The position numbers were made by a program, and so were the translations under genes. Of a stretch of DNA of 64,000 nucleotides, positions 1 through 11,634 are shown piece after piece. The DNA is taken from positions 4,829,278 through 4,893,277 of the forward strand of contig CM033110.1 in assembly GCA_019321725.1 (NCBI GenBank), read 5' to 3'. The notes under the pieces are model-generated. The model was not told the DNA's origin. It did not search any database and was given only the letters and a program-made list of their open reading frames with translations. How positions within the stretch are numbered: position 1 is the stretch's first letter; the number at the start of each line of letters is the position of its first letter. The DNA is from Paulownia fortunei (Eukaryota > Streptophyta > Magnoliopsida > Lamiales > Paulowniaceae).

Positions 1-153
1 ATCTTGTGCGACATTCGCTTCTGGTGCCAGTTTTCAACATTGTCAGACGTCATGTTCTAACATGTCTTTCTATGTTTCAACATATAGCAGTTGTAAGATG
101 ATCTTGACCCTGTCAAAACACATTTATCAGTCGTATCAAACACTTGACATATG
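1..153. other. Unassigned AT-rich sequence at window edge
   Basis: No reading frame or repeat that I can name. It lies left of a gypsy LTR scrap and of a minus-strand Sirevirus-like relic, so it may be more retrotransposon DNA, but I see no diagnostic motif. Confidence 0.4.
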
Positions 154-261
154 TAATGAGTGGGTTTTATACTCATTAATTGAGTATCATTTGCTTAATT
201 TTTTGATTAGTTTTTTATATTATTGTGAGTTTTATCATCATTTTTAATGTTATTTTGTAGA
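154..261 (+). repeat. Fragment of Athila-like gypsy LTR (LTR start)
   Basis: The segment opens with TAATGAGTGGGTTTTATAC and continues with a stretch closely like the first 100 bases of the solo LTR at 18896 and of the LTR at 51388. Only the LTR beginning is present; it breaks off at the protease relic on its right. The short open frame across it is chance. Confidence 0.6.
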
Positions 262-600
262 TTTGTGCTTTATCTACTATCAAGGTACCAAGACTTTATC
301 GCCTGTCATATGTTTAGAACATCCACTATCAAGGTACCAAGACTTACCAGTGTTAGCTTTCAATGATGCGCATGCCACATGATACCTAAGATCAGATTTT
401 CTTATCCAAATTCTATGTTTAGTTTTATTTTTTAAGTCAGGCTTAATCTTTGGAGTCTATCTTGGTCTATGTTTTGATCCATGTTATGACATGCCAGAAA
501 ATGATGTTCAAACATGCATTCTATTTCTCAAAGCCTTTTTGTATTTAAAGCACTTATGATATATATGACTAGGAATATTATAAAAATGATAGATAGGTAC
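262..600 (-). pseudogene. Sirevirus-like copia protease start, decayed
   Basis: Read on the minus strand, 345 to about 301 encodes a copia protease opening (SWYLDSGCSKHMTG), with the catalytic Asp-Ser-Gly triad intact. It follows the gag coiled-coil segment (608-955) in the expected gag-to-protease order. The zinc-knuckle stretch between the two is too damaged to read. Just after the active site, 20 bases around the SWYLDS codons are repeated (276-296 and 325-345), and homology then ends against a gypsy LTR scrap. Integrase and reverse transcriptase are not present in the window on this side. Confidence 0.7.
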
Positions 601-607
601 AAACCTT

Positions 608-1400
608 TTAAGAAGAGATCTTTAATATTTGCTTCATACCAGAATTCATGAATGAATGAGGTGCATTTATACCTTTGACAAACTCTATTTTCCTATTGGG
701 ATTCGCTTTTAAGGTTAAGCTCTCACCCACATAGCCTAGACTTTGATCACCTCCTCCCACTCTCCCGCATGAACGGATTTCATCTAGTTTGGCCTTTCTA
801 TAGTATATCTTTGATAATGAGTTGTGTGCACTTTCCAATTCAGTCATGGTGGTATTGAGGTTTTTCTCATTTTCTATGATGAGAAGTTCGCACTGTTTTA
901 CCTCATGTTCCAACGTATTCTTTTGATGAGTTAGTTTCGCAACTTGTGCTTCCAATGACTTATTAGTTTTATAAACCTCAAGCTATTTTTGGAACATCAT
1001 ATTATACATCAATTGGATATCTTCAAAACTAGGTTCTTCATCATCACTACTGCAATCAAAGCTAGTGCAACTTAAATCAATCTGAGAAAATTTAACCTTA
1101 CCTTCTGATGTTGTAACAGAACCAACAATAGGATTAGATGATGTTGCAACATGATTAGCAACATAGCATAACTCAGTTTAGAATTTTCTTGGATCAGTCC
1201 TAGAGCTGTAAGCTACATTGTTGCTAAGATATTCCTCCATCTCTTCTTGACTTCCATCAGATTCATCATCACCCCAAGGGATATTGAATTGTTTTCCCAT
1301 CATTTTAAGAGTGTTGGCACATTTAGATTGAATATGTCTAAACCCTTAGCACTCATGACATTGGATCCTCTTGTCTTTCATATCTTTAGAAGAAAAAGAA
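608..1400 (-). pseudogene. Sirevirus-like copia gag, C-terminal coiled-coil part
   Basis: An open stretch on the minus strand (955 to 608, about 115 codons) is rich in heptad-like Leu, Lys and Glu. It contains the motifs AKLDEI, GRVGGGDQSLGYVGES and RKIEFVKG, closely paralleled by the plus-strand copy at 15238-15807 (AKFDEI, GQVGGNHQGIGYIGE, RIEFVMG). That pairing and the position between the gag core and the protease identify it as the coiled-coil tail of a Sirevirus-like Gag. The DNA from 955 to 1400 carries the same linker type with stops and is not open. Confidence 0.75.
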
Positions 1401-1413
1401 GGATTAGCAGCAC

Positions 1414-2272
1414 TTATAGACTTAGTAGGGTATAAGTCTTACTAGGTATAGAACTCTTATTCCTTTTGTTCATCAGCTTGAGGAATTTTTTGAAATTTTT
1501 AGAAAGTAAGGCATGATCTTTATTACTATCATCAGCTTCCTCTATTGGATGTGATGTTTGAACATTAGCTTGCAACATGACTATTTTTTCCCTTTTGTTC
1601 TTTTTCAGATTCATTTCAAACATCTGCAATGATCCAATCAGTTCATCCAGCATTATTTTAGTGATATCATGTACTTCTTCAATTGTGGTAACTTTGTAAG
1701 AAAACCTTTCGGGTAATGACCTTAGAGTTTTTCTTATAAGTTTGATATCCGAGTATTTTTCTCCAAGGGCATAGGTTTCATTAGCAATATCAAACAATTT
1801 TCCATTAAAGTCGGCTATTGTTTCACTTTTAAGCATTCAGATGTCCTCATATCTTGAAGCAAGCATTTGTAGTTTTGACATTCTTACCGATGCAGTTCCT
1901 TCATACGCCACGTGTAGAATATCCCATGCCTCCTTGGCTAATTCACAAGTCAAAATCAGTTTGAACTGTCAATATTGACAACACTAAAAATAACATTTAG
2001 GGCTTTGGAGTTATCATTGGCAGTCAGTCCTCATCGGTTGTCCACTTGTCTTCCGGTTTAGAAATCACATTTTTGCTTTCATCCTCAATGGTAGGATATT
2101 TCCATCCGTTCACAATAGATTTCCAAGCCTTTTCATCTAAGGGCTTAATTAATGCTCTCATCCTAGCTTTCCAGTAGACATAGTTTGATCTATCCAATAA
2201 TGGGGCTCGTGAAACTGAAGCTCCTTCTCTTAAATGGTCCATACCTAAAATAGATAAATCCCATAATCTCAC
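1414..2272 (-). pseudogene. Sirevirus-like copia gag core, decayed
   Basis: Two minus-strand open segments make up the Gag core. 2272-2024 holds the N-terminal part (RSNYVYWKARMRALIKPLD, then WKSIVNGWKYP), and 1836-1414 holds the UBN2-type part (DFNGKLFDIANE, KLIRKTLRSLPERF, LDELIGSLQMFEMNLK). This is the usual order for plant Ty1/copia Gag, which packages element RNA in virus-like particles. The DNA between the segments has lost its frame. The plus-strand copy at 13.9-14.6 kb shows the same motifs, so the two are members of one family in opposite orientation. No intact product is possible. Confidence 0.8.
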
Positions 2273-2289
2273 TAAGTTAGTTTAGTGAC

Positions 2290-2900
2290 TTGCTCTTAAT
2301 GCGAATTGATAGAATATGTTGTCAAAATATTAAAATTAATTATCCAAATTTGTATGTTCAAATTTGTGTTATAACATACAATTAAACATGTAGCGGAATA
2401 TATTACTGTTAGTCGATTTTTTGAAACTAGTGTTTAATTTACTATTGCATTATAAGATCAAACACTCGATAGAAAATTAAAAATTGACTCAATAATCTTT
2501 AACGTGCTTCAAGTACAACAATACTCTACATGCACGAGACCATGCCCAGAGAAGAAAATAATCCACTATTAGAAGATGATTTACACAATACAAATATATA
2601 ACTTATAAATAAATTAAAGACTCTCTCTTTATTTGATGTCATCTTGTATTGATCATCGATAGCTGGACTAGTTTGCGAGCTCCAGTCAACTTGAACTGTT
2701 TTGTTGAACTCTCTTCAATGTTGACCTCCATAAAGCAGCAGTGCATCTTCCCAAAAAGACTTCACCTCCTTCCACTTGAAGGATGTTGAGTGCAAATGTT
2801 GCAATATGGTTTGCAACATAGACCAAATCTCCTTAGCGACTTTGAAGACCAAACTCTCATTTATGCCTTGGAGTAAAAATCTGCACTTATGATTTTAATC
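2290..2900 (-). repeat. Probable 5' LTR part of minus-strand Sirevirus-like element
   Basis: Upstream (right) of the gag start, the reverse complement of about 2490-2560 reads CTGGGCATGGTCTCG and continues much like 13690-13745 just before the primer-binding site of the plus-strand relative. That fits an LTR end or leader. The outer boundary cannot be set, because the two copies diverge. Confidence 0.45.
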
Positions 2901-3791
2901 TTTAAAATTGCAGTAACAATAATGCCACAAACAATCAACATAAATAAGAAAAGCCTATAGAATCATCTCTTGATAAGACAATATATTACAAGATAATTTT
3001 CGTAAACAAAAGGATCTTAAAAATATTATAAGATAATCTTCTTTCTTAACAAAAATATGTTCAATATATGATTTCCAAAAGGCTTTTCACTTATCCTTCC
3101 AAATATGCAAGGATATACACAAATGATATAAGGTAAGTCTATATAAAATAAATAAATTTATTTATTTATTTTCTTACCAAATTCACAAACCTATTTTTGG
3201 CCATAAATTGCCAATTAACATAATCGTATCTCACAAGATACGTAACTGGTTTTACCATGTTTTTTTGAAACATTCAACAACATTATTTGAAATATCAATA
3301 TGATTAAGTACGTACAATCATTTAAAGACTAGTCAATATAATTAATAATTTAAATCAAAATAGACCAAAAAAATACTATGAAAGTAGATAATATCCAGTG
3401 ATATTTATTTCTAAAACCTCTTATTAATTTACGACATCAATCTTATAATTTTGCCAAAGAAGCACTCGTTTCGTTGCCTATTCATCATGCAAATTTGACT
3501 ATGTATATTGTAATCTTTATATTTGAAGTAATTAAATAGTAGAAATTCCTTTAGTAAAAAGTATTGATTTACATGGACCTCAATCATAATACATTAGGCC
3601 TCATTCCTCAAATTATTGTTAATAGATTCATTCTTTTATTGCCAAAATTTTGCATGAGCTTTATAATTACAAGGAAAAAAAGGGGAAAAAAATAGACTCA
3701 GCCGTTTATAGATTTAAAAAAGTATAGATTATTTTATCAAACCATCATATTTTTCATTTCCCATACTGTGTTATGTTATAACCACTAATTT
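2901..3791. other. Unassigned AT-rich DNA
   Basis: No gene, repeat family or structured signal recognised. It lies between the Sirevirus-like relic and the left LTR of the Tat-like element. Confidence 0.4.
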
Positions 3792-4206
3792 TGGTATGGA
3801 ATTAATCGAAACTCCTAATTAGAAGCTAACTACAATGTGGGTCACTATTTGTGACAAAAAGTCATTAAGAGTGTCGGGGATTGACCTGATAAAAACCCTC
3901 TAATGTTCAAGTTAGTTTCAAAGCAAGTAGATGTAAGCCAAAAATCTTAATAGCATAAAATGCGAAATTAATAGCGTATCTTTTGATAATGAATGCTAAG
4001 GGTATTTATATTATTGGTATAAAGGTTTTCGTGGATTTAGGCCTTATGACCTCAGTAGGCTTGGCCTAAGCATTATAGCCTAAGTTGTTTGTTATTTCAT
4101 GGATACCATAAACTTGACCTATCGGGTCTTATCTTTGTTTCTGGCCATAATATAGGTGGATCTCTTGAACTTAACCTCTTAGGCTATTTGGGCTCATAAC
4201 CCATCA
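3792..4206 (-). repeat. Left (3') LTR of Tat-like element
   Basis: Shares with 11658-12044 an ordered series of motifs, such as ACAATGTGGGTCA, GAATGCTAAGGG, TCTTATCTTTGTT and CTCTTGAACTTA. The reverse complement begins TGATGGGTTATGAG, preceded on the minus strand by a purine-rich tract (AAGAGTAGGAGGT) that would serve as polypurine tract. Confidence 0.6.
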
Positions 4207-4529
4207 TAACCTCCTACTCTTGGGCAAGCCTCACATACGAAGGGTTGGTTAAGAGAAGAGAGTGTTGAGCAAGTCACTTCTTGGGGTGAGTAGCTTGGAG
4301 TAACATTGTTTGTTTTTAGAATTAGCCCATATTGATCCATATATAGAGAATTCACAATATTCGATATGGAGCATCTTTTATGGAGAGAGAGATTTTCAAA
4401 CTAAATATGTGTTCATCATCAATTAATATCCCATTCACTAAGTTATCCAGGGTGTTGCTTCCTGGTCAGCGAGCCGAGGTTAAGGAGAGTTCAACATGCG
4501 ACGGTCTTGAGGAGGCCCATCCAATCAAG

Positions 4530-4763
4530 CTACTATTTGCTTAACTCAGGGTTCTTCAGGTCGAGCCACTATTGGCTCGACCTGGAGGGTCTTCGGGTCA
4601 AGCCAATAGTAGCTTAACTTGGAGACCCTGAGGGATTCTTAATGTCGAGCTAATAGTGGCTTGATTTGGAGACCTATCTGGTCAAGCCAACTGTGGCTCA
4701 ACCTGGAGTGTCTTTAGGAGACCCATCAGGTCAAGTCAATAGTAGCTTGACCTGGAAGGTTAT
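4530..4763. repeat. Minisatellite with hairpin monomers (left part)
   Basis: Imperfect tandem units of roughly 35-50 bases follow the pattern GTCGAGCCAATAGTGGCTCG then ACCTGGAG. They occur near 4531, 4558, 4595, 4646, 4680 and 4730. Each unit carries a small inverted repeat (TCGAGCCA...TGGCTCGA). The array continues beyond the inserted solo LTR at 6427. It lies in the 3' untranslated part of the Tat-like remnant. Confidence 0.75.
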
Positions 4764-6421
4764 TGTTGAATTGGTTTTATACCAATAATCCGTATGTCTT
4801 TGATTAACATTTAGTTTATTTTTAAGTATTTATATTACTTTTTATGCATTTAGTTTGAAATTTCATAACTAATGGTAAAATGAGAATAAATTGGAAATAA
4901 ACATAAAACTTGGTTAAAATTTATAAGAACTCGTTGTATCGTGCTATTGAGGGCAGTGTTCATTTTTCAATCATAACTCTTTATTTCAATATCATTTTAA
5001 CTTGATTCTTAAACCTTTAGAAAGCTAAGCGATATATCTATAACTTTTATGTTTACCATAAAATCTAGTTCGTTCGATTTTTTATAAGAAACATTGGGTT
5101 AAAGATTTTGAACATGATTGAAACTTTTTGGTATGACACATCTTGGTATTATGGGCATAACTCTTTCCACAAATTTTATATCGAGTTAATTCAAGTATCT
5201 ATAGAAAGCTAAGACATATAGGTATAATTTATTCCTAGAAAGAGGTCAAAAACTAGTTGAAATAGCTAAATATTGTCAAACCACTAAAACAAATAAGGAA
5301 AAAATTACAGCAATAGCGCCTAAGCACCAAAGAAAATAGAGGGCACAGTGCCTAGGTGACAAAATAGGGCGCTTAGGTACCGAAAATAGAGAAAATGGTG
5401 CATAGGTACCACCAGTCAATGCCCAGGTGTTACAAGGTGGAAAAATAGGGTCAAATGGGATTTTTGCCCTCTTTAGGGCATCTCACATCTAATTTTAATG
5501 ATCCCAAAAGCCTCAAGAGAGAAATCAGATAGAGAAAAGGGAAGAGAAGGGAGAAGAAGCCAAGAAAATAATGGAAGAAGATAGAGAGAAAAGGGAGAGG
5601 AATTCTTCCGAGATTGAAGAAGAAGACATCTACAAAGGAAGAAACTCATCCTCTTCCAAGTTTTATTTTTATTTTCCTCTTCTCTCTTTGATTATGTTCA
5701 TGAATATTGTTATGTTGTTATTCATTTTTACCATCATGAACTAATTTTTTTTTCTAAGGTTGTGATGTAATCTAATTAAGATGTTTTGAATATTTATATC
5801 AATTCAATTCTTGATTTATTTTAAGCTGAGTTTTCTACATTATTCTTAATACTTTCAATTACTTGGCTACTAATTGAATGATTTGCTAATTATATTAACT
5901 CGAAAAGTTATAAATATGTCTAGTTTTAAGTGTAAAAAATCATGAATTACATATGAGATAGGAATATATTCACATGGTTGTGTAGTCATGTTTGAGATCC
6001 ATAGAACCCAATGAATTGTTGATTGTTGTAATTCACATAGGAATATAGTGAGTTAGCAATTGATGATATTTTCATTGGACCTTGGGAGAGACTAGTGAAT
6101 AATTTAGGAATTCTCGACTATCACTTGGGAAATAAATTGAGGTTGATAAGATGAATTATTCAGTTCGGACTAATTATAGTAAAATCATAACCCTATGCTT
6201 TTAAGTCATTGAATGTCATCATTAATTGATTTTGATTATTAGTTTAGTTTATTTAGATTTAGCTTATAATCATCAACACATTCTTGCATTTATTCAAATA
6301 AAACTAGAGTTAACATAATTTGGTACTTAATAGTTCAACAGTTTTCATGGGAATGATACTTACTCATCATTTTATTACTTATCTACAATAATGTGCAGTT
6401 GCATTCACAAAATCTACAACA
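4764..6421 (+). mobile_element. Solo LTR of an Athila-like gypsy family, 1.66 kb
   Basis: Begins TGTTGAATTGGTTTTATACC and ends in CTACAACA. It aligns through its whole length with the 1549-bp solo LTR at 18896, including the purine-rich stretch near 5510-5600 and the conserved tail with TTAGTACTT-like and CAACAGTTTTC motifs. It splits a minisatellite: the same monomer occurs on both sides. The flanking pentamers are GTTAT (4759-4763) and GTCTT (6422-6426), an imperfect target duplication consistent with an old insertion. There is no internal coding sequence, so the element was lost by LTR-LTR recombination. Confidence 0.8.
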
Positions 6422-6465
6422 GTCTTCAAGTCGAGCCAATGGTGGCTCGACTTGGAGGTCATGGT
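6422..6465. repeat. Minisatellite monomer right of the solo LTR
   Basis: GTCTTCAAGTCGAGCCAATG followed by GTGGCTCGACTTGGAG is one more unit of the 4530-4763 array. It shows where the array continued before the LTR landed. Confidence 0.75.
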
Positions 6466-7429
6466 GTTTGCCAAGTGGCTTCACCATAGATTTAGCTTAG
6501 CTCCAGTACTTAAAGTTATAGGCATGAATTCTGCACCCTTCCACCCTTTTTTAATTTTTCTTATATTGCGAGGGATGAGGTTTATTGTTATGACTTAGGT
6601 CCTTGAATTAATATTTCTTTGATTGTTATGATCATATTTCATTGCATGTATCTTATTCTTTTGTTTTTGTTTATACTTGAACAACTTGACTTTGCTAATT
6701 CTCATTTGTGTAAGTTCTTGGGGTCTAGCTCTTCATGCCCCCAGTAGAAATAGCATGTCACCCAAATGATGTGAGGGGAGTGGTGCTGATTGAGGTAATA
6801 CTGATGTAGGACAAAACATGGGTGGTGGTAGGCCTTCTTTCCTCCTTGAAAAGGTGACAAGCAAAGGTCATTGTTGTTTGATGTAGTTGTTGATGCTGGA
6901 TGACAACTTGTTGAGATGCCACTAGAGGCAGCTCCAAATAGTCTTGTAATTTTTCTTTTGCTTCTGCTCCCCGTCATGGTGCAAGAAAGTGTTACTTCAC
7001 CTACATGGTGAATCATATTGAAGGAGTAAAGTCTTTTTTGGGATGTTAAGGGTCATGTAATAGGCTAGAGGACGATTCGTAGTGTGGTAAGTTAATATGA
7101 TGTCATGTGCATTGAGGCAATTTAGTTGATCGCATTATTGTGAAGGTCCTTGCGAGAGACTTGGCCTAGGTAAGTTGTTCCTCTCATTCTTGTGCTTAGT
7201 CCATTTACTTAGTTTTTTCGTTAGGTTGATACTTTGGCTTGTTTAATCATTAGTCACTTTTATTAGTAGACTAGCTATTCTGGATTTGATTACTTTGCGC
7301 GAGACTGGGCTCGCTTGTTGATTACATATATGCTTGACTTTGCCTATGTCAAGGGCACCACTTAACCTTTTTGGTCGCTTTATGCAATGCTTGTTGTCTA
7401 TACTACTCATGATGGAGAAAGTCAGTATG
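6466..7429 (-). other. Non-coding part of the Tat-like remnant
   Basis: No domain is recognisable. A minus-strand open stretch of 104 codons (7016-6702) has no familiar motif and lies in what should be the 3' untranslated part. Confidence 0.4.
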
Positions 7430-7920
7430 ACTTCTTATATTTGCGAGCCAATAGGGCTTTTTAAATGTGGAGATTGGTGGGAATTCTCCAATAGGAAAGC
7501 CAGTAGGGCTCCTCGAGGATAGAGCTCGATAGGACCTCTTAACCATGGGAGCCAATAGGGCTTCTCAAGATGGAGGAATTCAGTATGACTTCTTATATTT
7601 GTGAGCTAGTAGGGCTACTCAAATGTGGAGATTGGTAGGACTTTTCCAGTAGAGGAGACGATAGGGCTCCTCGATGGTAGAGGTCGTACACCCTCTTAAG
7701 TATGGGAGCTAGTAGGGCTTCTCGGGAGTGAAAGTTGGTAAGACCTCTTATGTTGGGGAGCTAGTAGGGCTTTTAAAAAATGGAGGTCAGTAGGACGTCT
7801 CTAATGTCGGAAAGCCAACATCAAGCATGGAAATTGATAAGACCACTATAGTGTGGGAGTTAGTGGGGCTCTTTGAGGGTGGAAACTGATCTAACCTCTC
7901 AGGTACCTAGGCCAACATAG
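7430..7920. repeat. Second degenerate minisatellite (GAGCYARTAGGGCT)
   Basis: The core GAGCCAATAGGGCTTCTC and variants such as GAGCTAGTAGGGCTACTC recur more than eight times at irregular 40-75-base spacing, alternating with AGATTGGTRGGACT-like units. Tandem repeats in the 3' part of Tat-type gypsy elements are well known; this array fits that. Confidence 0.65.
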
Positions 7921-8099
7921 CTAAGTGAGTGTGTCGTCTTGATGGGTTTTCTCTTGATTGCCCGAGGCTAAGCATATTTTAATCTCAAAAGGCATTCGGA
8001 TATCCGAAGACATATTTTGCCTTTTTCCTTATTCTTTTTCTCAACTCTGTCTTTTTCTTCCTGCTTCCTCTTTCCAGGAGCACTTACCCCTACTGTCTC

Positions 8100-8620
8100 T
8101 TCTATTCATATATAATTCTCTACTCGAGTTAAGAGCTCTTCGAAGGTAGTAGGGGCTCTCCCTACAATAGACTTCTTGAATCTTTCATGATGGAGGTTTT
8201 GATGTATAATTCTAGCTAGTAGCTCATGATTCACATGGGGAACCTTAAGAATTGCTTCCACAAAATGTTGTAAGTAATCATGGAGTGACTGCATCTATTT
8301 AGGCAACTTTAAATAGGGATACTACAATCTTTAAGTACTTGTGGTTGATGCTTCTAGTAGGTAATTAGTTGAACCATGTTAAGGTGCGCTTGGAGAGACT
8401 AATATAAAAAATCGTACAGTAGGCCATATCACTCAAGTTGTACAAGTCTACTTTGGCGTAAAATTTATTGACATGCTCTTATGGATCACTAGTTGCATCA
8501 AACTCAGTGAGGTTAGGTATCTTGACTCTGGCCAGTAAGGACTCGGCTAAGATAGCAGGGGAGAACAAGCTTTGCTTAGGGGTGAAAAAATCCTCCTTTC
8601 TATTTCACAAGCTTATTGGG
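8100..8620 (-). pseudogene. Gypsy (Tat-like) Gag core, decayed
   Basis: The minus strand from about 8535 encodes a Retrotrans_gag-like stretch (FDATSDP, HVNKFYAKVDLYNLSD, RTLTWFN), then from 8294 SLHDYLQHFVEAILKVP and APTTFEELLTRVENYI. This matches the plant gypsy Gag pattern, a TWF-type helix followed by SLRDYxxRF...PxTFxxLLxRAxxY. A stop lies right after the DP motif and at least one frameshift separates the halves. The Gag N-terminus is displaced to 11166-11615 by intervening DNA. Confidence 0.7.
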
Positions 8621-8639
8621 TGAAAAAATATGAGTAAAC

Positions 8640-9017
8640 TTGTGCAAGTAGGTTAACAATAGACCTCTTTTGTAATAGTTTAATTTCTTATTTATTTTAA
8701 AAAATAACCTTTATTAAACATATGGATTACCAAATTTTTTAATGCAAATTTATGTATATAAATCCAAACTAATGTACAACACCTAAATAAATATTTTAAA
8801 AATAGATCACAATCCATACAGATATCAACCCTCAAAATTTACAATTATATCTAGACAAATTATTTTTAATTATTTAATCATTAATAAAGATTTCAAATTA
8901 TTTTATTATTAAATTTATTTTTCATAAGTAAAATAAATTAGTATATTTTATTAAAGTCCAATACTATTGCCTATCATACAAGAAGTACTTAAATAACATG
9001 TATAAAACAATTGATCT

Positions 9018-9048
<31 letters not shown>

Positions 9049-10107
9049 TGTATAGAAGTTTTTTTTTGTTATTCATACTGATTGTATTGTAAAACTAGAG
9101 AAAAGGAAAAAAAATTTGTTAAAGTGACTCTATCCAAATTAGATCTCAACTAGAAGATTTCTTCATTAATTACACATTTCAATAAACGATATTTTTTTCA
9201 CATCCTTTTCCTGGTTCATTTTCAATGTGTAGAAGAAAAAAAATATGAAAGTTAATTTGGCAAGACATTTTAGCATTTTTTATTATTAAAAAGTTAATTG
9301 ATAAATCCACATCAATAATTGTTCATCTATTTCAAAAAAGTCCTCAAGTTCATGTGACATATACTGGATATGTGATGAAATTTAGACTAACAATGACAAC
9401 TTTTAAAAAATAATATATTTAAATTGTCAACCCACATTTCAAAGAACCAAAATAAAAGTAAGTCAAGTTATAGGACCAAAACTACATTTTTGTTTTTGTA
9501 GTAAGTCAATGAATAATATTTTTTTTCACTTTCCTTTCCTTTTCATTTTCAATATTCTGAAGAAAAAATATATGAAAGTTAATTTGGCAAGATATTTTGG
9601 CATTTTTTATTATTAAAATAACTAATAGATAAATACACATCAATAATTGTACATCTATTTCGGAAAAGTCCTCAAGTTCATGTGACATATATGGGTATGT
9701 GATGAAATTTAGACTAACTGTGCCAACTTTTGAAAAATGAAATATTTTAAATTGCCAACCCACATTTCAAAGGACCAAAATAAAAGTAAGTCAAGTTATA
9801 TGACCAAAACTACATTTTTGTTTTTGTATCCATATAACACTATCAACTTCATCATTGTGTATGAAGTCCTCTTAAGTTATGAAAATCAATTAGTATGTTT
9901 TTTCAATAATTTGTTCAAAATATATAAGAGTATATGAGATTCAATGAATAAGTGTTTCATTTATAGTTTCAGTTTTCATTTCCTAAAAATTCTTAATTGA
10001 AATTGCTTTATATTAAGTTTATAAAATTAATTGATTTTTATTTTATTCATGATTTTATTATATTGTTATAATTTTATTAGTTAATATGTTGCTGAATTTA
10101 GTGAATT
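8640..10107. other. AT-rich DNA inside the Tat-like remnant
   Basis: No coding signal. It separates two parts of one Gag, so it is probably inserted DNA. It holds a (TA)n run (about 9019-9044) and a 330-base direct tandem duplication (listed separately). Confidence 0.45.
9172..9829. repeat. Direct tandem duplication, unit about 330 bp
   Basis: 9172-9500 and 9501-9829 align base by base over long stretches. Shared blocks include ATGAAAGTTAATTTGGCAAG, TCCTCAAGTTCATGTGACAT and AAAGTAAGTCAAGTTATA. Both end in ACTACATTTTTGTTTTTGTA. The unit is not recognised as a known family. Confidence 0.8.
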
Positions 10108-11060
10108 TAGACAAGTAATAACGTGATGAATAAGTATTGTTCCCATGAGAACTGTTGAATTATTAAGTACCAAAATTTTGTTAATTTTATTTGAATAAAC
10201 TCAAGAATGTATTTATGATTACAAACTAAATCTAATTAGACTAACTAATAATCAAAATCAATTAATGATAAAACACAAAAACTTAAAAGTCTAGGGTTAT
10301 GATTTCACCATAATTAATTTAAATTGAATAATTTATCTTATCAATCTTAATTTATTTTCCAAGTGACAGCCGAGAATGCCTAAATTATCCACTAGTCTTT
10401 TTCGAGGTCTAACAAAAATATTATCAATTGGTAACCTACTATATTCCTATCTGAACGACAACAATCAACAATTCATTAGGTTTTATAGATCGTAAACATG
10501 ACTACACAAACTATATAAGTATATTCCTATCTCATATATGATTTATGATTTTCTACATATAGAACATGACAGATATATCACCTCCCGAGTCAATATGATT
10601 AGCAAATCATTCAATTAGTGGTCAAGGAATTAAAAGCATTAAGAACCATATAGAAAACTCAACTTGAAAAATAAATCAAGAATTGAATTGATAAAAATAT
10701 TCAAAATATCTTAATTAAATTCCATCACAACCCTAGAATAAGAAATTAGTTCATGGTGAAAATGAGAGATGATTAACAATATTCATATATATAATCAAAG
10801 AAAGAAATATGAAAATAAAATGGAACTTGGAAGAGAATGAGTTTTTCCCTTGCAGATGTCTTCTTTTCAAATCATGGAAGAATTCTCCCATCTTCTTCTT
10901 CTTTTCTTTCTTCTTCTTTCTTGGCCTGTTTCTCTTCTCTCCCACTCTAAAACTGATTTGGAGGTACTTAGGATGTTAAAAATTAGATGACAGATGCCCT
11001 AAAGAGGAAAAAATATCTATTTTAGCCTTATTTGTCCGCCTAGCAGCGCCTAAGCACAAT
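10108..11060 (-). repeat. Truncated Athila-like LTR fragment, minus strand
   Basis: The reverse complement follows the 3' two-thirds of the LTR at 18896: the purine-rich stretch (plus-strand pyrimidines near 10880-10940), then GATGTAATTT-like and TCTTGATTTATTTT-like segments, and the tail ending near AGTAATAACGTGATGAATAA. The terminal 25 bases and the LTR start are missing. Open frames inside (e.g. 10751-10945) come from the purine-rich tract. Confidence 0.7.
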
Positions 11061-11165
11061 AGTGTATGTTGTCTTTGTCCTCCCCTCATTACATTATATG
11101 GTCTCTAGGTGGGGAAGTGTGTCCTCATGAGTATTGTCCTTTCTGCACCTCGTCGCTTCTTGCCT

Positions 11166-11615
11166 TTACTTAGTTCTCTCGAAAGTTGGAGCATTTTGGC
11201 TTTCATGGATTAACTGAGAGGGTTCTTCTCTATGCTGGTTAGCAGCACTGTGCCATGCCACCTCATACCTTTGCTCGGTCCTCTTAAGAGTCAGAATTGG
11301 GCCTCGACCTTTATGAGATGAATGAGTGGGCTCATCTCTATGTTGGTTAGCAGCAAATTGTGTAATTACTTGAGCCGTTATATGGTTTATCGCTTCTTCA
11401 ATCATGATCATCAATGCTTTTTGCGTCATGTGTAACATCAATCTCTCTTGACGAGGGACAGATGGATCTCTCGAGTTAGTTGGAGGTGGACATTAGTCAC
11501 CTTCAGTGCAAATGATACCTCTTATAAGGAGGTTACCTTCATAGCCATGAGCATCCTCAGTAGGGGGATTGCCTTGGGTTCTGGCTGCTCTAACTGCTCT
11601 GGATCTTGATCTCAT
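11166..11615 (-). pseudogene. Gypsy (Tat-like) Gag N-terminus
   Basis: An ATG at 11615-11613, about 20 bases past the primer-binding site, opens MRSRSRAVRAARTQ, an arginine-rich start typical of this Gag class. The frame continues to 11166 with one in-frame stop near 11495. It contains a repeated AANQHRDEP / AANQHREEP segment. Position right after the primer-binding site fixes both orientation and start. The rest of Gag is at 8100-8620. Confidence 0.6.
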
Positions 11616-11634
11616 CCTCAATGTCAAGGTAGTA

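Noticed and set aside
4530..4763. CRISPR-like array
   Set aside because: The units are degenerate minisatellite monomers without unique spacers, and the sequence is plant nuclear DNA.
6702..7016. 104-codon minus-strand frame as a gene
   Set aside because: No recognisable motif; lies in the non-coding part of a gypsy remnant between two minisatellites.
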